NCBI GenBank assembly: GCA_041488235.1
Contig: JBGPOW010000168.1
Span: forward strand, 1-9,736
DNA from: DP-19 sp041488235
GTDB lineage: Bacteria; Desulfobacterota; Binatia; UTPRO1
DNA length: 9,736 bases
Direction: 5' to 3'
The position numbers and the translations under genes were made by a program. The notes under the pieces were generated by a model that had not been told where the DNA came from, made no database searches, and saw nothing but the letters and a program-made list of their open reading frames with translations. Below are positions 1 to 6,762 of this stretch, one piece after another. Numbering within the stretch: the first letter of the stretch is position 1; each line of letters opens with the position of its first letter.

Positions 1-474
1 ACTGACGGTGCCGTCGCTGCCGACCGTGACCGACTCCGCGCCTTGCGGGATCGTGATCTGCGGCGTGACCGCGTTGCCCTCCGAGGTGACGAGCGATCCC
101 GTCGAGTCGAGCTTGAACGCGCCGGCGCGGGTGTACGCGGTATTGCCGTCCGGCAACGTCACTTGGAAGAAGCCGTCGCCCTCGATGGCGACGTCGAGCG
201 GGTTCGTCGTCTGATTGAAGTCCCCTTGCAGGTGGATGCGCTCGACCGCTGCGGGGCGGACGCCGAGGCCGACCTGGATGCCAGTCGGCACCTGCGTCGT
301 GCCGGTCGCGAGACCGCCCGGCTCCTTCAACGTCTGATAGAGCAGGTCCTGGAAGTCCGCCCGGCTCTTCTTGAAGCCGGCGGTGCCGACGTTCGCGAGG
401 TTGTTCGCGATGACGTCGATGTTGAGCTGCTGCGCCTCCATGCCGGTCGCGGCGCTGTAGAGTGCACGGATCAT
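1..474 (-). CDS. flgG: FlgG, flagellar distal rod protein (5' part, cut by window edge)
   Basis: FlgG builds the distal rod, the drive shaft that crosses the periplasm; it is exported by the type III apparatus encoded to the right. The first 158 codons are present in frame to base 1 (full FlgG is about 260 residues), so the gene continues outside the window. The N-terminus carries the rod/hook signature: MIRALYSAATGMEAQQLN, then ANNLANVGTAGFKK (residues 23-36), followed by the FlgG-typical DFQDLLYQ (40-47), VGLGVRP (68-74) and IEGDGFFQV (97-105). The ATG at 474 is preceded by GGGGGAG, and the upstream flgF TAA stop abuts this ribosome binding site, leaving ten bases between the genes, so the two are almost certainly co-transcribed. 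The DFQDLLYQ and GLGVRP segments separate it from FlgF, FlgC and FlgE. Identity is secure; only the C-terminal half is unseen. Confidence 0.96.
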   Translation of the reverse strand, partial: MIRALYSAATGMEAQQLNIDVIANNLANVGTAGFKKSRADFQDLLYQTLKEPGGLATGTTQVPTGIQVGLGVRPAAVERIHLQGDFNQTTNPLDVAIEGDGFFQVTLPDGNTAYTRAGAFKLDSTGSLVTSEGNAVTPQITIPQGAESVTVGSDGTVS

Positions 475-484
475 CGTCTCCCCC

Positions 485-1219
485 TTACACGCGGCCGACG
501 TCGCTGACCGCGCGACCGCTCACCTGATCGAGCCGTTCGGCGGCCCGCATGTACGCCTCGTAGCCGCGCATCGTCTCGATCAACGCCACCAAGCTCTCGA
601 TCGGCGACGCGTTCGCGCCCTCGACCGCGCCTTGCCGTACCGTGACGTCGCCCGGCGCGGCATCGACGAGCGGCAGCGCGCCCGCCGCGAACGTCGTCCC
701 GCCTTCACGCACGAGCTTGCTCGGATCGGCGACGGTCACGATGCGCAGCTTGCCCGCGGTGAGATCGCCGGCGCGGACGGTGCCGTCCGGCGAGATCACG
801 AGCGGGCCGCCGCCGATGCCGCCGCCGACGCGCAGATCGCCGTTCTCCCCCTGCACCCGCCAGCCGTCCTTCGTCGCGAGGAAGCCCTCGGAGTCGATCT
901 CGAGATTGCCGCGGCGGGTGAGGCGCTCACCGCGCGGTCCGTCGACGACGAGAAAACCCTTGCCGTCGAGCGCGATGTCGAGTGGATTCTCGGTCGGCTC
1001 GATCGGACCTTGCGAGAAGTCGGTCTCCAGCACGGCACGAGCGATCGGCGTCGGCACCGCGGTCGCGGTCGGCACGGTGCCGACCGCCACCGCGCGCTGC
1101 ACGAGACGCTCCGCCTTGAAACCGGGCGTGCTCGCGTTCGCGAGGTTGTTCGTGATCGCGTCGAGGCGCGTGAGCGCCGTGACGCTTCCCGAGACGGCCG
1201 AGTAGATGCCGGCGTTCAC
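485..1219 (-). CDS. flgF: FlgF, flagellar proximal rod protein
   Basis: FlgF is one of the proximal rod subunits (with FlgB and FlgC) between the MS ring and FlgG. The product is 244 residues, close to the usual 240-250. It begins MNAGIYSAVSG and has the rod signature TNNLANASTPGFK at 23-35, a central GKGFLVVDGP segment, and a C-terminal amphipathic helix (VALIETMRGYEAYMRAAERL) that packs in the D0/D1 core. I chose the GTG at 1219 because the family N-terminus starts exactly there, GGGGAG lies six bases upstream, and a sigma-54 promoter predicts a transcript start about 18 bases upstream. A TTG start at 1252 would place the start inside the -12 promoter element and add 11 residues with no family match. 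flgG follows after ten bases. Being distinct from flgG rather than a single fused rod gene, it points to a Gram-negative type cluster. Confidence 0.95.
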   Translation of the reverse strand: MNAGIYSAVSGSVTALTRLDAITNNLANASTPGFKAERLVQRAVAVGTVPTATAVPTPIARAVLETDFSQGPIEPTENPLDIALDGKGFLVVDGPRGERLTRRGNLEIDSEGFLATKDGWRVQGENGDLRVGGGIGGGPLVISPDGTVRAGDLTAGKLRIVTVADPSKLVREGGTTFAAGALPLVDAAPGDVTVRQGAVEGANASPIESLVALIETMRGYEAYMRAAERLDQVSGRAVSDVGRV

Positions 1220-1446
1220 GGTCGGCTCCCCATCGTGCGTCGTGGGCAGCAACGCTCATGCCACGCGCGGGCCCGGCGGCGGCGCTCCGCGCTGCGACGG
1301 AACGCGTCGTCGGCGGTAGTGCCCGCCGTCGCAGCGGCGCCGAGGCGGCGACGCGACGGCGACGCCGGCAAAACTTGCCGGGCCATTCTTGCCGCGCGCC
1401 CGACCTCGCTGGGGACGCTCGCGACCGCGAGCTCGCGCGCGCTCAT
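1216..1446 (-). CDS. Doubtful 76-residue open frame between the DUF2802-like gene and flgF
   Basis: An open frame of 76 residues starts at an ATG that overlaps the stop of the upstream gene (ATGA) and ends at a TGA that overlaps the flgF GTG (GTGA), so by position it would fit a coupled operon. It begins MSARELAVASVPSEVGR. Against it: the product is mostly Ala and Arg with Cys-Cys near the end, it resembles no family I know, and its third positions are less GC-rich than those of its neighbours (for example AGA, CAA, GTT, ACT, CCA, CGA). The same bases also carry the sigma-54 promoter and the palindrome. The stretch is more simply the regulatory region of flgF; the frame may be open only because the DNA is GC-rich. 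A small unrecognised gene remains possible. Confidence 0.2.
   Translation of the reverse strand: MSARELAVASVPSEVGRAARMARQVLPASPSRRRLGAAATAGTTADDAFRRSAERRRRARAWHERCCPRRTMGSRP
1226..1231 (-). promoter_or_regulatory. Ribosome binding site of flgF
   Basis: GGGGAG lies six bases before the GTG at 1219. It decides in favour of this GTG over longer upstream starts in the same frame, because it would lie inside the coding sequence if translation began at 1252. Confidence 0.7.
1248..1263 (-). promoter_or_regulatory. Sigma-54 (RpoN) -24/-12 promoter for flgF-flgG
   Basis: On the minus strand the bases read TGGCAT-GAGCG-TTGCT. The sigma-54 consensus is TGGCAC-N5-TTGCW, so 10 of 11 defined positions match. 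The invariant GG (1262-1261) and GC (1250-1249) are separated by exactly ten bases. A start about 12-13 bases past the -12 element falls near 1236-1237, giving a leader of about 18 bases that contains the flgF GGGGAG. Many polar flagellates drive rod, ring and hook genes from sigma-54 with an NtrC-family activator such as FleR, FlrC or FlbD. No other site in the window that I found matches both elements with this spacing. Confidence 0.75.
1365..1394 (-). promoter_or_regulatory. Palindrome plus direct repeat, candidate enhancer of the sigma-54 promoter
   Basis: Bases 1365-1381 form a perfect inverted repeat, CCGGCAA-GTT-TTGCCGG (7-base arms, 3-base centre). The heptamer CGGCAAG occurs at 1380-1374 and again at 1394-1388, 14 bases apart in the same orientation. 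Activators of sigma-54 promoters bind dyad sites roughly 100-150 bases upstream; these sites are about 130-155 bases upstream of the predicted flgF start. From memory, the Caulobacter FlbD ftr elements have a similar CGGCA...TGCCG form. No run of T follows on either strand, so it is not an intrinsic terminator. The binding role is inferred. Confidence 0.45.
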
Positions 1447-1913
1447 GCGTGCACCGCCGTCGCGGCGCGCGACCGCGGCGCTCTGCCCCGGCCGACGCGA
1501 CGGTCGTCGCGGAGGCCGACGAGGACACGCACCTCCGCCGCCGGCATGTCCACGCGCCGCGCGATCTCCTCGACCGGCATCGCCGCGGCGGCGAGGCTGC
1601 GGACGCGCGCGATCACATCGCCGTCGATCGCCGCGTCGTCCGCCGCAGCGGTGGCGACCTGCTCGACCGCTGTCCTCGACTCGTCGAGGAGCGCGCGCAG
1701 GCGCCGCTGATGCGCGCCGAGCGCGCCGTCGAGGTCGCGCGCAACGCCTTCCGATTGCGCGACGAGCACGCGCAGCCGCGCGAAGATCGCCTCCAACCGG
1801 CGCTCGCGCTCCTCCCATCCCGCGTGCGGATCGCGGCGTAGGCGCCACAAGACCGCGGCGAGCATGGCGACCACGATGGCGTCGACCGCCGGCATGATCC
1901 AGGTTCCGTCCAT
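1443..1913 (-). CDS. Single-pass membrane coiled-coil protein with C-terminal HTH-like segment (DUF2802/DUF6115 type)
   Basis: The product is 156 residues. A short N-terminus precedes one hydrophobic membrane segment (about residues 8-24, AVDAIVVAMLAAVLW), then a charged heptad-like stretch (about 33-90) likely to form a coiled coil. A helix-turn-helix-like region follows (about 98-134, including VEEIARRVDMPAAEVRVLVGL), then a basic tail. This layout resembles the uncharacterised DUF2802/DUF6115 proteins found in flagellar and chemotaxis clusters of Pseudomonas and deltaproteobacteria; that match is from memory. No molecular function is established. The ATG at 1913 is preferred over the adjacent GTG at 1916 because GGAGGAGGAGG lies seven bases before it. 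It follows fliA by 19 bases and is the last clear gene of the right-hand operon, so it is probably made with sigma-28. Confidence 0.75.
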   Translation of the reverse strand: MDGTWIMPAVDAIVVAMLAAVLWRLRRDPHAGWEERERRLEAIFARLRVLVAQSEGVARDLDGALGAHQRRLRALLDESRTAVEQVATAAADDAAIDGDVIARVRSLAAAAMPVEEIARRVDMPAAEVRVLVGLRDDRRVGRGRAPRSRAATAVHA

Positions 1914-1932
1914 CACTCCGCCTCCTCCTCCG

Positions 1933-2709
1933 TCAGTCGCGCGGGCCGAAATGCTCGTGCAGCAGGCCGCGCAGCCGCAGCAACGCCTGCGCGTGCAGCT
2001 GCGACACGCGCGACTCGGTGAGCCCGAGGACGGCGCCCACCTCCTTCATCGTGATGCCCTCGTGGTAGTAGAGCGCAATGACGGTGCGCTCCTTTTCCGG
2101 CAGCGCGCGGATCGCCTCGGCGACGAGCGAGACGCGCTCCTGCGAGAGCAGCGCATGCATCGGATCGTCACCCTCGCCCTGCAGTAGCCGCTCCAGCTGA
2201 AGGCGCTCCTGCCCGGGCCGGACGCCGAGGTCTTCGAGACTGAAGAGCGTCATCTGACCGACCTCGGACAGGAGCGCGTGCAGCTCGGCCAACGTCATGT
2301 CGAGCGCTTCCGCCGCCTCCTCCTCCGTCGCAGGCCGTCCGAGCGCGCCTTCGAGACGGCGGTAGGTCTTCTCGAGGAGGGTCGCCTTCTGGCGGACGCT
2401 GCGCGACACCCAGTCCATCCCGCGCAAGCGATCGAGGATCGCGCCGCGGATGCGGAACTGGGCGTAGGTCGCGAACGCCGCCTGCTTCTTCTCGTCGTAC
2501 TTCTTGAACGCATCGAGGAGGCCCTCGATGCCCCAGCTCACGAGCTCGTCGAGGTCCACCTGCGGCGGCTTGCGCACCGCGAGGCGCTGCACGACGCGGC
2601 GGACGAGCGGCAGGTGGGCGCGGATCGCCTCGTCGGGCGGTGTCGTGCCGCGCTCGCCGGCACCGCGGACGCGGGCGCCATACCCCTTGGTGTGCGAGCC
2701 CGTCCTCAC
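1933..2709 (-). CDS. fliA: FliA, flagellar sigma-28 factor
   Basis: FliA directs RNA polymerase to late flagellar promoters (flagellin, motor and chemotaxis genes). The product is 258 residues, slightly longer than the enteric form. Region 2 spans about 28-98: HLPLVRRVVQRLA, then DLDELVSWGIEGLLDAF with the sigma-28-type helix, and FRIRGAILDRLRGMDWVSRSVR for -10 recognition. A short region 3 follows. Region 4 contains IRALPEKERTVIALYY and the DNA-binding helix-turn-helix TMKEVGAVLGLTESRVSQLHAQAL near the C-terminus. The GTG at 2709 overlaps the flhG stop (GTGA) and has GGAGGAGGG three bases upstream, so translation is coupled. No in-frame ATG precedes region 2. Its partner anti-sigma factor FlgM is not in the window; in related clusters it lies further along, past flgI/flgJ. 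Confidence 0.95.
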   Translation of the reverse strand: MRTGSHTKGYGARVRGAGERGTTPPDEAIRAHLPLVRRVVQRLAVRKPPQVDLDELVSWGIEGLLDAFKKYDEKKQAAFATYAQFRIRGAILDRLRGMDWVSRSVRQKATLLEKTYRRLEGALGRPATEEEAAEALDMTLAELHALLSEVGQMTLFSLEDLGVRPGQERLQLERLLQGEGDDPMHALLSQERVSLVAEAIRALPEKERTVIALYYHEGITMKEVGAVLGLTESRVSQLHAQALLRLRGLLHEHFGPRD

Positions 2710-3575
2710 GCGCCCTCCTCCGCCAACAGACGCCGGAAGAAGAACTGCAGGCCGCCCTTCGGCGGTACGCTTTCGGGGCCGGCGACAACGCGCTCCGCGA
2801 GCGCCTCGATTGCGCGGCTCACCGGCGCACGCGGCGCGAGCTCGACGACGGCACGCTGGCGCCGCACCGCCTCCGGCACCTCCGCGTCGAACGGCACCCA
2901 ACCGACCCAGCGCAAGCTGACGTGCAGGAAGCGCTCGGCGACGCGGCTCAGATGCGTGAACGTCCGCCGTGCCTCGAACTCGCCGCGCGCCATGTTGACG
3001 ACGACGCCGAAGCGCTGCTCTGCGTAGCGCGTCGAGAGCACCTTCACGAGCGCGTACGCGTCGGTGAGCGCCGTCGGCTCGGGCGTGACGACGACCATCG
3101 TCTCGTGCGCCGCCGCCGCAAAGAAGAGAACGTTGGACGAGATGCCGGCGCCGGTGTCGAGCAGGAGCACGTCGAACGCGCCGTCCAAGCTGTCGACCTG
3201 CTCGAGCAAGAGCAGGCGCTGCGCGTGCGTGAGCTGGGTCAGGTCCTCGAAGCCGCTCGCCGCCGGCACGAGCTGAATGCCCGCCGGCCCTTCGACCAGC
3301 ACGTCGCGCAGCGTACACTCGCCATGCAACACGTGGCGCAACGTCGCGCGCGGGTTGACGCCGAGGAGCGTGTCGAGGTTGGCGAGTCCGAGATCGGCGT
3401 CGATCACGATGACGCGCTGACCGCGCCGACGGAGCGCGATCGCGAGGTTCGCGACGATGTTCGTCTTGCCGACGCCGCCCTTGCCGCTCGCGATCGCGAT
3501 CGTGCGGCCGTTGAGCGCGCCCACATTCGCGGGCGCCGCGGCGATCTTCGAACCGCTGTCGTGTCGTCCGCTCAT
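2706..3575 (-). CDS. flhG: FlhG (FleN/YlxH), MinD-like ATPase controlling flagellar number
   Basis: FlhG is a ParA/MinD-type ATPase that limits flagellar number and, in polar flagellates, restrains the master regulator; it works with FlhF at the membrane. The product is 289 residues. It shows the deviant Walker A GKGGVGKT at 31-38 followed by Asn39, the Walker A' motif DADLGLANLD at 59-68, and the Walker B/switch LLLDTGAGI ending at 145. The C-terminus LQFFFRRLLAEEG looks like the amphipathic membrane-targeting helix of MinD. The ATG at 3575 overlaps the flhF stop (ATGA). The N-terminal extension (about 23 residues before the ATPase fold) lacks the DQAxxLR motif known to activate FlhF. Plain MinD is excluded by position between flhF and fliA and by the DADLGLAN form. 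Confidence 0.94.
   Translation of the reverse strand: MSGRHDSGSKIAAAPANVGALNGRTIAIASGKGGVGKTNIVANLAIALRRRGQRVIVIDADLGLANLDTLLGVNPRATLRHVLHGECTLRDVLVEGPAGIQLVPAASGFEDLTQLTHAQRLLLLEQVDSLDGAFDVLLLDTGAGISSNVLFFAAAAHETMVVVTPEPTALTDAYALVKVLSTRYAEQRFGVVVNMARGEFEARRTFTHLSRVAERFLHVSLRWVGWVPFDAEVPEAVRRQRAVVELAPRAPVSRAIEALAERVVAGPESVPPKGGLQFFFRRLLAEEGA
2713..2721 (-). promoter_or_regulatory. Strong ribosome binding site of fliA inside the end of flhG
   Basis: GGAGGAGGG ends three bases before the fliA GTG at 2709 and encodes part of the last FlhG residues. It supports this GTG as the true fliA start despite the overlap with the flhG stop codon. Confidence 0.65.
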
Positions 3576-4612
3576 GCCGCCACCAGCCAACGCACGAGCG
3601 CGCTGCCGCTCGGCGTCGCGAGGTCCTCGGGCACGCGCTGCCCAGTGCCGAGCCACGCGAGCGCGAGCTGCCGCTCGCGCAGCCACGTGCATGCCGTTCC
3701 GAGACTCGCGCCTTCGTCGACTTTCGTCACGATGCAGCTCGCGGCGCCGAGACGGTCGAGCTGCCGCCACGCGGCGCGGAGCGCGCTCTCCGATGCGCCG
3801 GCGCTCACGACCGCGGTCCGCGCCACGGGCTCGCCGGCGCTCGTGAGCATCCCGTTGACCGCCGCCGCCTCGTCGCGGCCAGCGCCGAGGCCGGCCGTAT
3901 CGACGTAAATCGCGTCGCGATCGGCAAAGCGCGCCAGCGCCGCGCGCAGCTCGCCGCCGTCGCGCGCGATCTCCATGGGGACGCCGAGGAGACGCGCGTA
4001 CGCGCCGAGCTGCTCGCGTGCGCCGACGCGCAGCGTATCCGCCATCACGAGACCGACTTTCGCGCGCCGGCCGTCGCCGCAGTGGCGCGCGGCGAGCTTG
4101 GCGATGGTCGTCGTCTTCCCGGCGCCCGTCGGACCGACGAAGGCGGTGACGCGCGCCTCGGATGCGCTCGCCGGGGCGAGATGGCACGCGAGGCTCGTCT
4201 CGAGTGCGGCGCCGGCCGCGGTGCCGGTGCGGCGCGCACCCTCGAAGCTGCCGGCGATCGGCGCCGCGAGGTCGGCGGCGAGACCCTGAAGCACCAGGCG
4301 CTCGGCGAGCGCGCGCGCCTCCGCGCCGAGCGCCGTGATCGCTGGGAGCGCCGGCCGCACGGCGCGGTCGAGCTCGCGCACGCGCGCCGCGAGCTCCGCC
4401 AGGCCGCGGCTGACGTCGGCGAGATCGACGGCTGCGGCGGCGTCGGCCGCGAGCGACGGCGTCACGAGGTCGGCGTCGACGGCGGCAGTGATTTCGATCC
4501 CACCTTCCGCACAGGCACGCGTCTGGAGAATCACCGCGTCGGGGCCGAGCGCATCTTTCACACCGCGCAGCGCCGTCGAGGCGTCGGGTCCGGTGAATCG
4601 GCGGAGACGCAT
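3572..4612 (-). CDS. flhF: FlhF, SRP-family GTPase for flagellar placement
   Basis: FlhF is the third SRP-type GTPase, with Ffh and FtsY; it sets the site of flagellar assembly, usually a pole, and helps recruit early basal-body parts. The product is 346 residues. The N-terminal B domain begins MRLRRFTGPDASTALRGVK and contains LGPDAVILQTR (22-32), typical of FlhF. A linker rich in Ala follows, then the NG domain: P-loop GPTGAGKTT at 160-168, G2 DTLRVGAREQL at 192-202, G3 DTAG at 238-241, G4 TKVDE at 296-300, and the closing GQRVPEDL at 324-331. The family more often has DTYRIGAVEQL and DTAGRS, so G2/G3 differ slightly but keep the key residues. The ATG shares one base with the flhA stop (TGATG), with GAGGTGGG just upstream. 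Confidence 0.95.
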   Translation of the reverse strand: MRLRRFTGPDASTALRGVKDALGPDAVILQTRACAEGGIEITAAVDADLVTPSLAADAAAAVDLADVSRGLAELAARVRELDRAVRPALPAITALGAEARALAERLVLQGLAADLAAPIAGSFEGARRTGTAAGAALETSLACHLAPASASEARVTAFVGPTGAGKTTTIAKLAARHCGDGRRAKVGLVMADTLRVGAREQLGAYARLLGVPMEIARDGGELRAALARFADRDAIYVDTAGLGAGRDEAAAVNGMLTSAGEPVARTAVVSAGASESALRAAWRQLDRLGAASCIVTKVDEGASLGTACTWLRERQLALAWLGTGQRVPEDLATPSGSALVRWLVAA

Positions 4613-6759
4613 CAGAGACCCACCTCCGCCGCGGCCGGCGCCGTCGCGCGCGGCGGCAGCATGCGCGCCGTCGCCTCGTCGTCCTCGAGGCTCACGACGC
4701 CGAGCGAATGGATCTTCACGTTCGCCGGGATCTCGCCGGGCGCGACGAGCGCGAGGCTCGGCAGGAAGCGCTCGGTCAGGCGTCGCAGGTGGCCGCGGAT
4801 CCCCGTCGAGCAGAGCAGGAGCGGCTGCTGGTTCTGCGTCGCGAACTGCTCGGACCAGGACGCGAGCTTGCCGAGGAGACGCTGCGCCGTCGACGGCTCG
4901 AGCGCGAGGTACGTGCCATCGTCGGTGCGATGCACCGCTTCCGCGATGAGCTTCTCGAGACGCGGCGCCAACGTCACGAGTGGCAGCACGCGATCCGCGG
5001 TCAAGAAGCGATTCACGATCGAGCGCGAGAGCGCTTGCCGCACCTGCTCGGTGAGCGCGAGCGGATCTTTCGTCTGCGGCGCATGGTCGGCGAGCGTCTC
5101 GACGATCGTGAGCAGGTCGCGGATGCTGACGTGCTCGCGCAGCAGGTTCTGCAAGACTTTCTGCACGCCGCCGAGCGTGAGCTGCTGCGGCACCAGCTCC
5201 TCGACGACCTTCGGATGCGTCTTGGCGATGCCGTCGAGGAGGGCCTGGACCTCTTGGCGCCCGAGCAACTCGTGGGCGTGACGGCGGATCAGCTCGGTGA
5301 GATGCGTGACGATGACCGTCGCGACGTCGACGACCGTGTAGCCGGCGAGCTGCGCGCGCTCGCGATCCGACGCCGCGACCCAGAGCGCGTCGAGGCCGAA
5401 CGCGGGCTCCTTCGTCGGGATGCCGCGGAAGCTCGCGTCGGCGCCGCCCGGGTTGATCGCGAGATAGTGGCCGGTGCGCACCTCCCCGCGCGCGATCTCG
5501 ACGCCCTTCAGAAGAATCGCGTACTCGCTCGACTTCAGCTGCAGGTTGTCGCGGATGTGGACCGGCGGCACGACGAAGCCCATCTCTTGCGCCAGCTGGC
5601 GGCGCAGGCTGCGGATGCGCTCGGTGAGCTCGCCGCGCTGGTCCCCGTCGACGAGCGGCACGAGCTCGTAACCGACCTCGAGCTCGAGGAGATCAAGCGG
5701 GACCGGCGCGTCGCCCTTTTCCGCGCTCTTGACGGCTTCGGGCCGCGCTGCCGCGACCGCCTCCTCGCTGCGCGCCTCGGCGTCGATGCGGCTGAAGTAC
5801 GCGAGCCCGCCGATCCCGCCCGCCAGCACCACGAACGGCAGAAACGGCAACCCAGGAAGAATCGCAAACGCGCCGAGAATCACCGACACCGTCGTGAGCA
5901 CCCGCGGGTTGAAGAGGATTTGGCTCACCACCTCGGTGCCGAGGTTCGTCCCCGACGCGGCGCGGGTGACGATGATGCCCGCCGCCGTCGAGATGAGGAG
6001 CGCCGGCAGCTGCGACACGAGGCCGTCGCCGATCGTCAACACCGTGTAGAGCTCGGCGGCGTCTTGAATCGCGAGACCGCGCTGCACGATGCCGATGAAG
6101 AGACCGCCGATGATGTTGATCGCCGCGATCAAGAGTCCGGCGACGGCGTCGCCGCGGACGAATTTGCTGGCGCCGTCCATCGCGCCGTAGAAGTCCGCCT
6201 CGGCCTCGATCGCGCGCCGGCGCTCGCGCGCCTGCTTCTCGGTGAGGAGCCCGGCGTTCAGCTCGGCGTCGACCGCGAGCTGCTTTCCCGGCATGGCGTC
6301 CAACGTGAAGCGCGCCGCGACCTCGGCGATGCGGCCGGCGCCTTTCGTGATCACCGCGAAGTTGATGACGACCAGGATCAGGAAGACGACGATGCCGACG
6401 ACGTAGCTGCCGCCGACGACGAAGTTACCGAACGCCTGGATGACGTGACCCGCCGCCGCCGAGCCGCCCTCGCCGTGGAGCAGGATGAGGCGCGTCGAGG
6501 CGACGTTCAGCGACAGACGGAAGAGCGTCGTCACGAGCAGCACCGACGGGAACGTCGAGAACTCGAGCGGCCGCACGATGTACATCGCGACCAGCAAGAT
6601 GATGAGCGACAGCGACACGTTGAGCGTGAGGAGGAGGTCGAGGAGCGGCGTCGGCAGCGGGATCACCATCACGATGACGACGACGACGAACGCCGCCGGA
6701 ATCACGAGCTCGCCGCCGGCGAGCAGCCGGCGCATGACGGTGCGGGCGGTCTTCGACAT
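4612..6759 (-). CDS. flhA: FlhA, export gate and chaperone-docking ring of the flagellar type III system
   Basis: FlhA forms a nonameric ring in the inner membrane; it couples the proton motive force to export and its cytoplasmic domain docks FliI-FliJ, chaperones and substrates. The product is 715 residues, slightly longer than the usual 690-700. The N-terminal half has about eight membrane segments (first at 17-35, rich in Val). The FHIPEP family signature AEVAARFTLDAMPGKQLAVD lies at 145-164 in the cytoplasmic loop after the fourth segment. VRGDA (201-205) holds the conserved Asp linked to proton use, and GDGLVSQLPALLIS (244-257) is also highly conserved. A charged linker (about 335-375) leads to the cytoplasmic domain, which ends in a short Ala-rich tail. 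The ATG lies three bases after the flhB stop. Flagellar rather than injectisome FlhA is clear from context. Confidence 0.97.
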   Translation of the reverse strand: MSKTARTVMRRLLAGGELVIPAAFVVVVIVMVIPLPTPLLDLLLTLNVSLSLIILLVAMYIVRPLEFSTFPSVLLVTTLFRLSLNVASTRLILLHGEGGSAAAGHVIQAFGNFVVGGSYVVGIVVFLILVVINFAVITKGAGRIAEVAARFTLDAMPGKQLAVDAELNAGLLTEKQARERRRAIEAEADFYGAMDGASKFVRGDAVAGLLIAAINIIGGLFIGIVQRGLAIQDAAELYTVLTIGDGLVSQLPALLISTAAGIIVTRAASGTNLGTEVVSQILFNPRVLTTVSVILGAFAILPGLPFLPFVVLAGGIGGLAYFSRIDAEARSEEAVAAARPEAVKSAEKGDAPVPLDLLELEVGYELVPLVDGDQRGELTERIRSLRRQLAQEMGFVVPPVHIRDNLQLKSSEYAILLKGVEIARGEVRTGHYLAINPGGADASFRGIPTKEPAFGLDALWVAASDRERAQLAGYTVVDVATVIVTHLTELIRRHAHELLGRQEVQALLDGIAKTHPKVVEELVPQQLTLGGVQKVLQNLLREHVSIRDLLTIVETLADHAPQTKDPLALTEQVRQALSRSIVNRFLTADRVLPLVTLAPRLEKLIAEAVHRTDDGTYLALEPSTAQRLLGKLASWSEQFATQNQQPLLLCSTGIRGHLRRLTERFLPSLALVAPGEIPANVKIHSLGVVSLEDDEATARMLPPRATAPAAAEVGL

Positions 6760-6762
6760 CGC

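Noticed and set aside
143..156. Dyad TTGCCG-TC-CGGCAA inside flgG
   Set aside because: Its half-sites face the opposite way from the 1365-1381 palindrome, the two-base centre cannot form a hairpin loop, and the bases encode ordinary FlgG residues (LPDGN).
1220..1252. Longer flgF starting at a TTG at 1252
   Set aside because: The TTG is part of the -12 promoter element, the extra 11 residues match nothing, and the ribosome binding site fits the GTG at 1219.
1365..1381. The palindrome as a rho-independent terminator between the DUF2802-like gene and flgF
   Set aside because: The stem is short (7 base pairs) and no T-run follows on either strand.
632..1897. Plus-strand open frame of about 420 residues opposite flgF and the DUF2802-like gene
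   Set aside because: Arg/Ala-rich shadow frame with no domain; its length reflects the scarcity of stop codons in GC-rich DNA.
2640..3908. Plus-strand open frame of about 420 residues opposite flhG and the end of flhF
   Set aside because: Antisense to well-supported genes, low-complexity charged composition, no recognisable motif.
4904..4918. Sigma-54-like sequence TGGCAC-GTACC-TCGC on the minus strand inside flhA
   Set aside because: The -12 element is TCGC rather than TTGC, it lies in conserved coding sequence, and the next gene start (flhF) is about 290 bases away and coupled to flhA. Chance similarity is likelier.
6669..6690. Short run of GAC-like triplets
   Set aside because: It encodes the Val-rich first membrane segment of FlhA (repeated GTC codons on the minus strand); not a separate repeat element.
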